Assembly (NCBI GenBank): GCA_964636205.1
Contig: CAZWPF010000001.1
Coordinates: 29,893 to 93,892 of the forward strand
DNA: 64,000 bases
Direction of reading: 5' to 3'
Source: JBEBVQ01 sp964636205
GTDB taxonomy: Bacteria; Bacteroidota; Bacteroidia; Chitinophagales; Chitinophagaceae
The notes under the pieces are model-generated. The model made no database searches and had not been told where the DNA came from. It saw nothing but the letters and a program-made list of their open reading frames with translations. Of this stretch, positions 62,058 to 64,000 are shown piece by piece (the stretch's first letter is position 1; each line of letters begins with the position of its first letter). Made by a program: the position numbers and the translations under genes.

Positions 62058-63580
62058 TATTCCAACCAAAATACAATCACGGATACTCATGGTATCTCAA
62101 CAACGGGATAGCCGTAAAGGGATACGCGTGGAACGAGGCAGGAGAATTACTTCAAGAGCAAAAGCTGGCAGCGGTATTCAATGAAATAACCACTAGAGAC
62201 TCTTTGGAAACACTACTTCGTTCTCTGAATGGGTTGTTTGTAGTAGCAGGGACTAAGAAAGATAGGGTGTTCATCGCGGCAGACCGAACCCGCAGTTTTC
62301 CACTGTTCTACAAATCAGAATGCAATCGGCTCTTAATAACCGATGCAGCTTATGAGGAGGCTTTAGAAGCTTCTATAGATCAGGTCGCACTGGAAGAGTT
62401 TCAATGCACCGGATATGTGACCGGCAATTGTACTTTCTTCAATGATATACAGCAAATACAGGCGGGAGAATATTGTTGGTTTTCGGGTGAAATAACCCGT
62501 AAGTTCTATCATGTTTACGCCCGTGATAAAGTAATAAGGCTGCCTTTTGAGGATTTAAAACAAGAGCTTAAACAGATCTTACATAGGGTTGGTCAGCGGT
62601 TGGTAAAAGTGTTGAACGGAAGAACTGCTGTACTGCCTCTCAGCGGTGGTTATGATTCCCGCCTGATCGCCTCACTGCTGCATTTAAACAAATACCAAAA
62701 AGTGATTTGCTTTACTTACGGGCATCCACAGGATCCCGAGGTGAAGGTATCCCAAAGAGTTGCAGCATCTCTTGGCTTTGAATGGCATTTCGTGGAATAT
62801 TCCAATCAGCATCTTAAACAGCTAATGAATGTCGACGAATTGAATTCTTATATCAGTTATTGCACCAATGGGATGGGGGCAATTTTTCTTCAGGATTTTT
62901 ACGCCGTCAAGAGGTTATGTCAAAACGGTATTATTCCACCCGATGGTGTATTTGTACCCGGGCATACCGGTGATTTCATCTCCGGCGGACATTTGATTTC
63001 AGGATTAGACAATGCTAATCTTATCGAAAATATATTGAAAAGACATTACGCGCTTAAGGCTTCGGTCCCCCACCAGTTTAGTGACAGAGTGAAGCGTAGT
63101 TTACTGCAAATTGAGGCCTATGAAAATTTCGACAATTGGAATCTAAAGGAGCGCCAGTCAAAATTTATTATCAACTCCAACAGGGCTTATGAGTTTTTTG
63201 GACATCAGCATCTGATTCCTCTCTGGGATAAAGAGTTGGTTTTATTTTTTCAGAATATTGAACTGCAGTATAAGCTCGGGAGGGTTCTTTACGACCCTGT
63301 GATCTTCGAATCGTTTTTCGATACGCTCCATATCGGATTCCGGTCGGCTCTAAAACCCGTGTTTATTCGTAAACTTTCGGGGGCATATCGAAGAATATAT
63401 CGGCGATTGTATCGCGACAATTATAATTTCAAATTTACCGTCCTATTTTTCTCAGCCATTCAAAACCCAGGTTTACCTTGGAATAGTACTAAGCTTAATG
63501 TTAATGGCGTTTTAGCAGCATGGCTGGCGAAGCGACTGCCCCATAAGCTCGGATCTAAGTCTGACGGCAAATGGATATGA
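62048..63580 (+). CDS. Asparagine-synthase-like protein lacking the nucleophilic Cys
   Basis: A 510-residue protein with a class II amidotransferase-like N-terminal domain (NGLFVVAGTKKDRVFIAADRTRSFPLFY) and a synthetase domain with the PP-loop LSGGYDSR at about 198-205. The N-terminus is MDVVFQ, so the invariant Cys2 of the glutaminase active site is missing; ammonia may come from solution or another enzyme, or the protein may be catalytically different. Proteins of this kind occur in polysaccharide loci and may amidate or modify a sugar. ATG 62048 overlaps the Wzx stop by 10 bases; the longer frame from 61736 is a read-through of another frame. Confidence 0.8.
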   Translation: MDVVFQPKYNHGYSWYLNNGIAVKGYAWNEAGELLQEQKLAAVFNEITTRDSLETLLRSLNGLFVVAGTKKDRVFIAADRTRSFPLFYKSECNRLLITDAAYEEALEASIDQVALEEFQCTGYVTGNCTFFNDIQQIQAGEYCWFSGEITRKFYHVYARDKVIRLPFEDLKQELKQILHRVGQRLVKVLNGRTAVLPLSGGYDSRLIASLLHLNKYQKVICFTYGHPQDPEVKVSQRVAASLGFEWHFVEYSNQHLKQLMNVDELNSYISYCTNGMGAIFLQDFYAVKRLCQNGIIPPDGVFVPGHTGDFISGGHLISGLDNANLIENILKRHYALKASVPHQFSDRVKRSLLQIEAYENFDNWNLKERQSKFIINSNRAYEFFGHQHLIPLWDKELVLFFQNIELQYKLGRVLYDPVIFESFFDTLHIGFRSALKPVFIRKLSGAYRRIYRRLYRDNYNFKFTVLFFSAIQNPGLPWNSTKLNVNGVLAAWLAKRLPHKLGSKSDGKWI

Positions 63581-63785
63581 TTCGACGACTGGCAGCAACC
63601 AGCCATGAGATAAGGCTTGCTTTGTCTGGGCATTGCTGTTCTTGTGATGCCGTACTTAGCGATGTCGGCACCATCAGGAGCTACATAACCATAGCGTTCC
63701 ATTCGGCTGTCATACGTGCGTTCACCGTAACTTCTAGGCTGTGCTGTGGCAGTTGGTTGTTCCTACGTAGGCGCGTATTCTAAGT
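63581..63785. other. Intergenic region with possible coding remnant
   Basis: About 200 bases after the asparagine-synthase-like gene. Minus-strand reading gives a Tyr/Arg-rich stretch (such as RMERYGYVAPDGADIAKYG) interrupted by a stop upstream. It could be a decayed gene end or chance; no family was recognised. Confidence 0.25.
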
Positions 63786-64000
63786 CATTGCGTCCTCTGC
63801 GAATTAACTTTGCGTCCTCTGCATGAACCGATTTTTTTTCACGCAAAGAGCGCAGAGTAGCTACTACATACTATCTCATTGCGTGCTCTGCGAATTAACT
63901 TTGCGACCTCTGCGTGAACCGATATATTTCTCGCAAAGAGTGCAGAGAAGATGCTGCGTATTTTAAATCTTTGCGTGCTCTGCGAATGACTTTGCGTCCT
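63786..64000. repeat. Tandem array of ~91-bp intergenic repeats (2.3 copies visible)
   Basis: Units start at 63786, 63877 and 63969 (spacings 91 and 92 bases); the third runs off the window. Each has two TTGCGTnCTCTGCG-like direct sub-repeats followed by an inverted copy (CGCAAAGAGCGCAGAG in unit 1), so each unit can fold. The first half differs little between units, the middle (after GTGAACCGAT) more. This is a non-coding repeat array of the kind seen between genes in many environmental Bacteroidota, not a CRISPR array. Confidence 0.85.

Noticed and set aside
63786..64000. CRISPR array
   Set aside because: The ~91-bp units are alike along most of their length and have no variable spacers; internal inverted copies are unlike CRISPR repeats.

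Overview
The window is a chromosomal stretch from a member of the Bacteroidota, probably the Chitinophagales/Chitinophagaceae. This rests on several features: type IX secretion (T9SS) sorting domains on two secreted proteins, TAnnTTTG (-7) promoter boxes in place of sigma70 boxes, mostly absent Shine-Dalgarno sequences, a UpxY-type antiterminator, a TonB-dependent receptor, the futalosine enzyme MqnC and a split MetH. The genus is inferred from general resemblance only. No rRNA, tRNA, insertion sequence, prophage or CRISPR array was seen.

Layout. 1-6.5 kb holds a truncated YkgJ-type cysteine-cluster gene, a T9SS-sorted surface protein, a large UvrD-type helicase fused to a PD-(D/E)XK Fe-S nuclease, a pterin dehydratase/glycosyltransferase pair and small hypothetical genes. 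6.7-27.2 kb is a plus-strand surface-polysaccharide locus. It encodes a Wza-like export lipoprotein, a Wzc-like tyrosine autokinase, a UpxY/NusG-like antiterminator, a Wzm/Wzt ABC exporter whose ATPase has a C-terminal sugar-binding-like domain, two methyltransferases, eight or more glycosyltransferases, a formyltransferase-like protein, a WecE-type sugar aminotransferase, a large polytopic membrane protein and an acyltransferase. 27.2-60.6 kb is mostly housekeeping: gltX, typA, split metH, gyrB, a TPP riboswitch with its TonB receptor, a DEAD-box helicase, mqnC, yifB/comM, an M3 oligopeptidase, ruvC, paaABCD, rnc-fabF-acpP and a LolD-like ATPase. 60.7 kb to the end begins a second polysaccharide cluster (Wzx-like flippase, asparagine-synthase-like protein) and ends in an intergenic array of about 91-bp repeats cut by the window edge.

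How the genes work together. The large locus looks able to make an activated 4-amino-4,6-dideoxy sugar, modify it (formyl-, methyl- and acyl-transferases), assemble a heteroglycan and export it by an ABC transporter, with Wza/Wzc-type envelope components beside it. The two methyltransferases directly after a Wzt with a C-terminal domain suggest that chain ends are capped before export, as in E. coli O8/O9a; this is inference. paaABCD encodes the core of phenylacetyl-CoA epoxidase, but no paaE reductase follows. rnc, fabF and acpP form the familiar lipid/RNA-processing operon.

Start codons. Many annotated starts differ from the longest open frame. Where a -7 promoter box lies inside the longest frame, I chose the next start downstream. 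Several genes (gltX, metH N-terminal part, ruvC) appear to have very short or no 5' leaders. I found no clear example of a wholly new system. The most unusual items are the (Tyr-Gly)9 kinase tail, the formyltransferase-like protein lacking the usual catalytic Asn, and the asparagine-synthase-like protein lacking the nucleophilic Cys.
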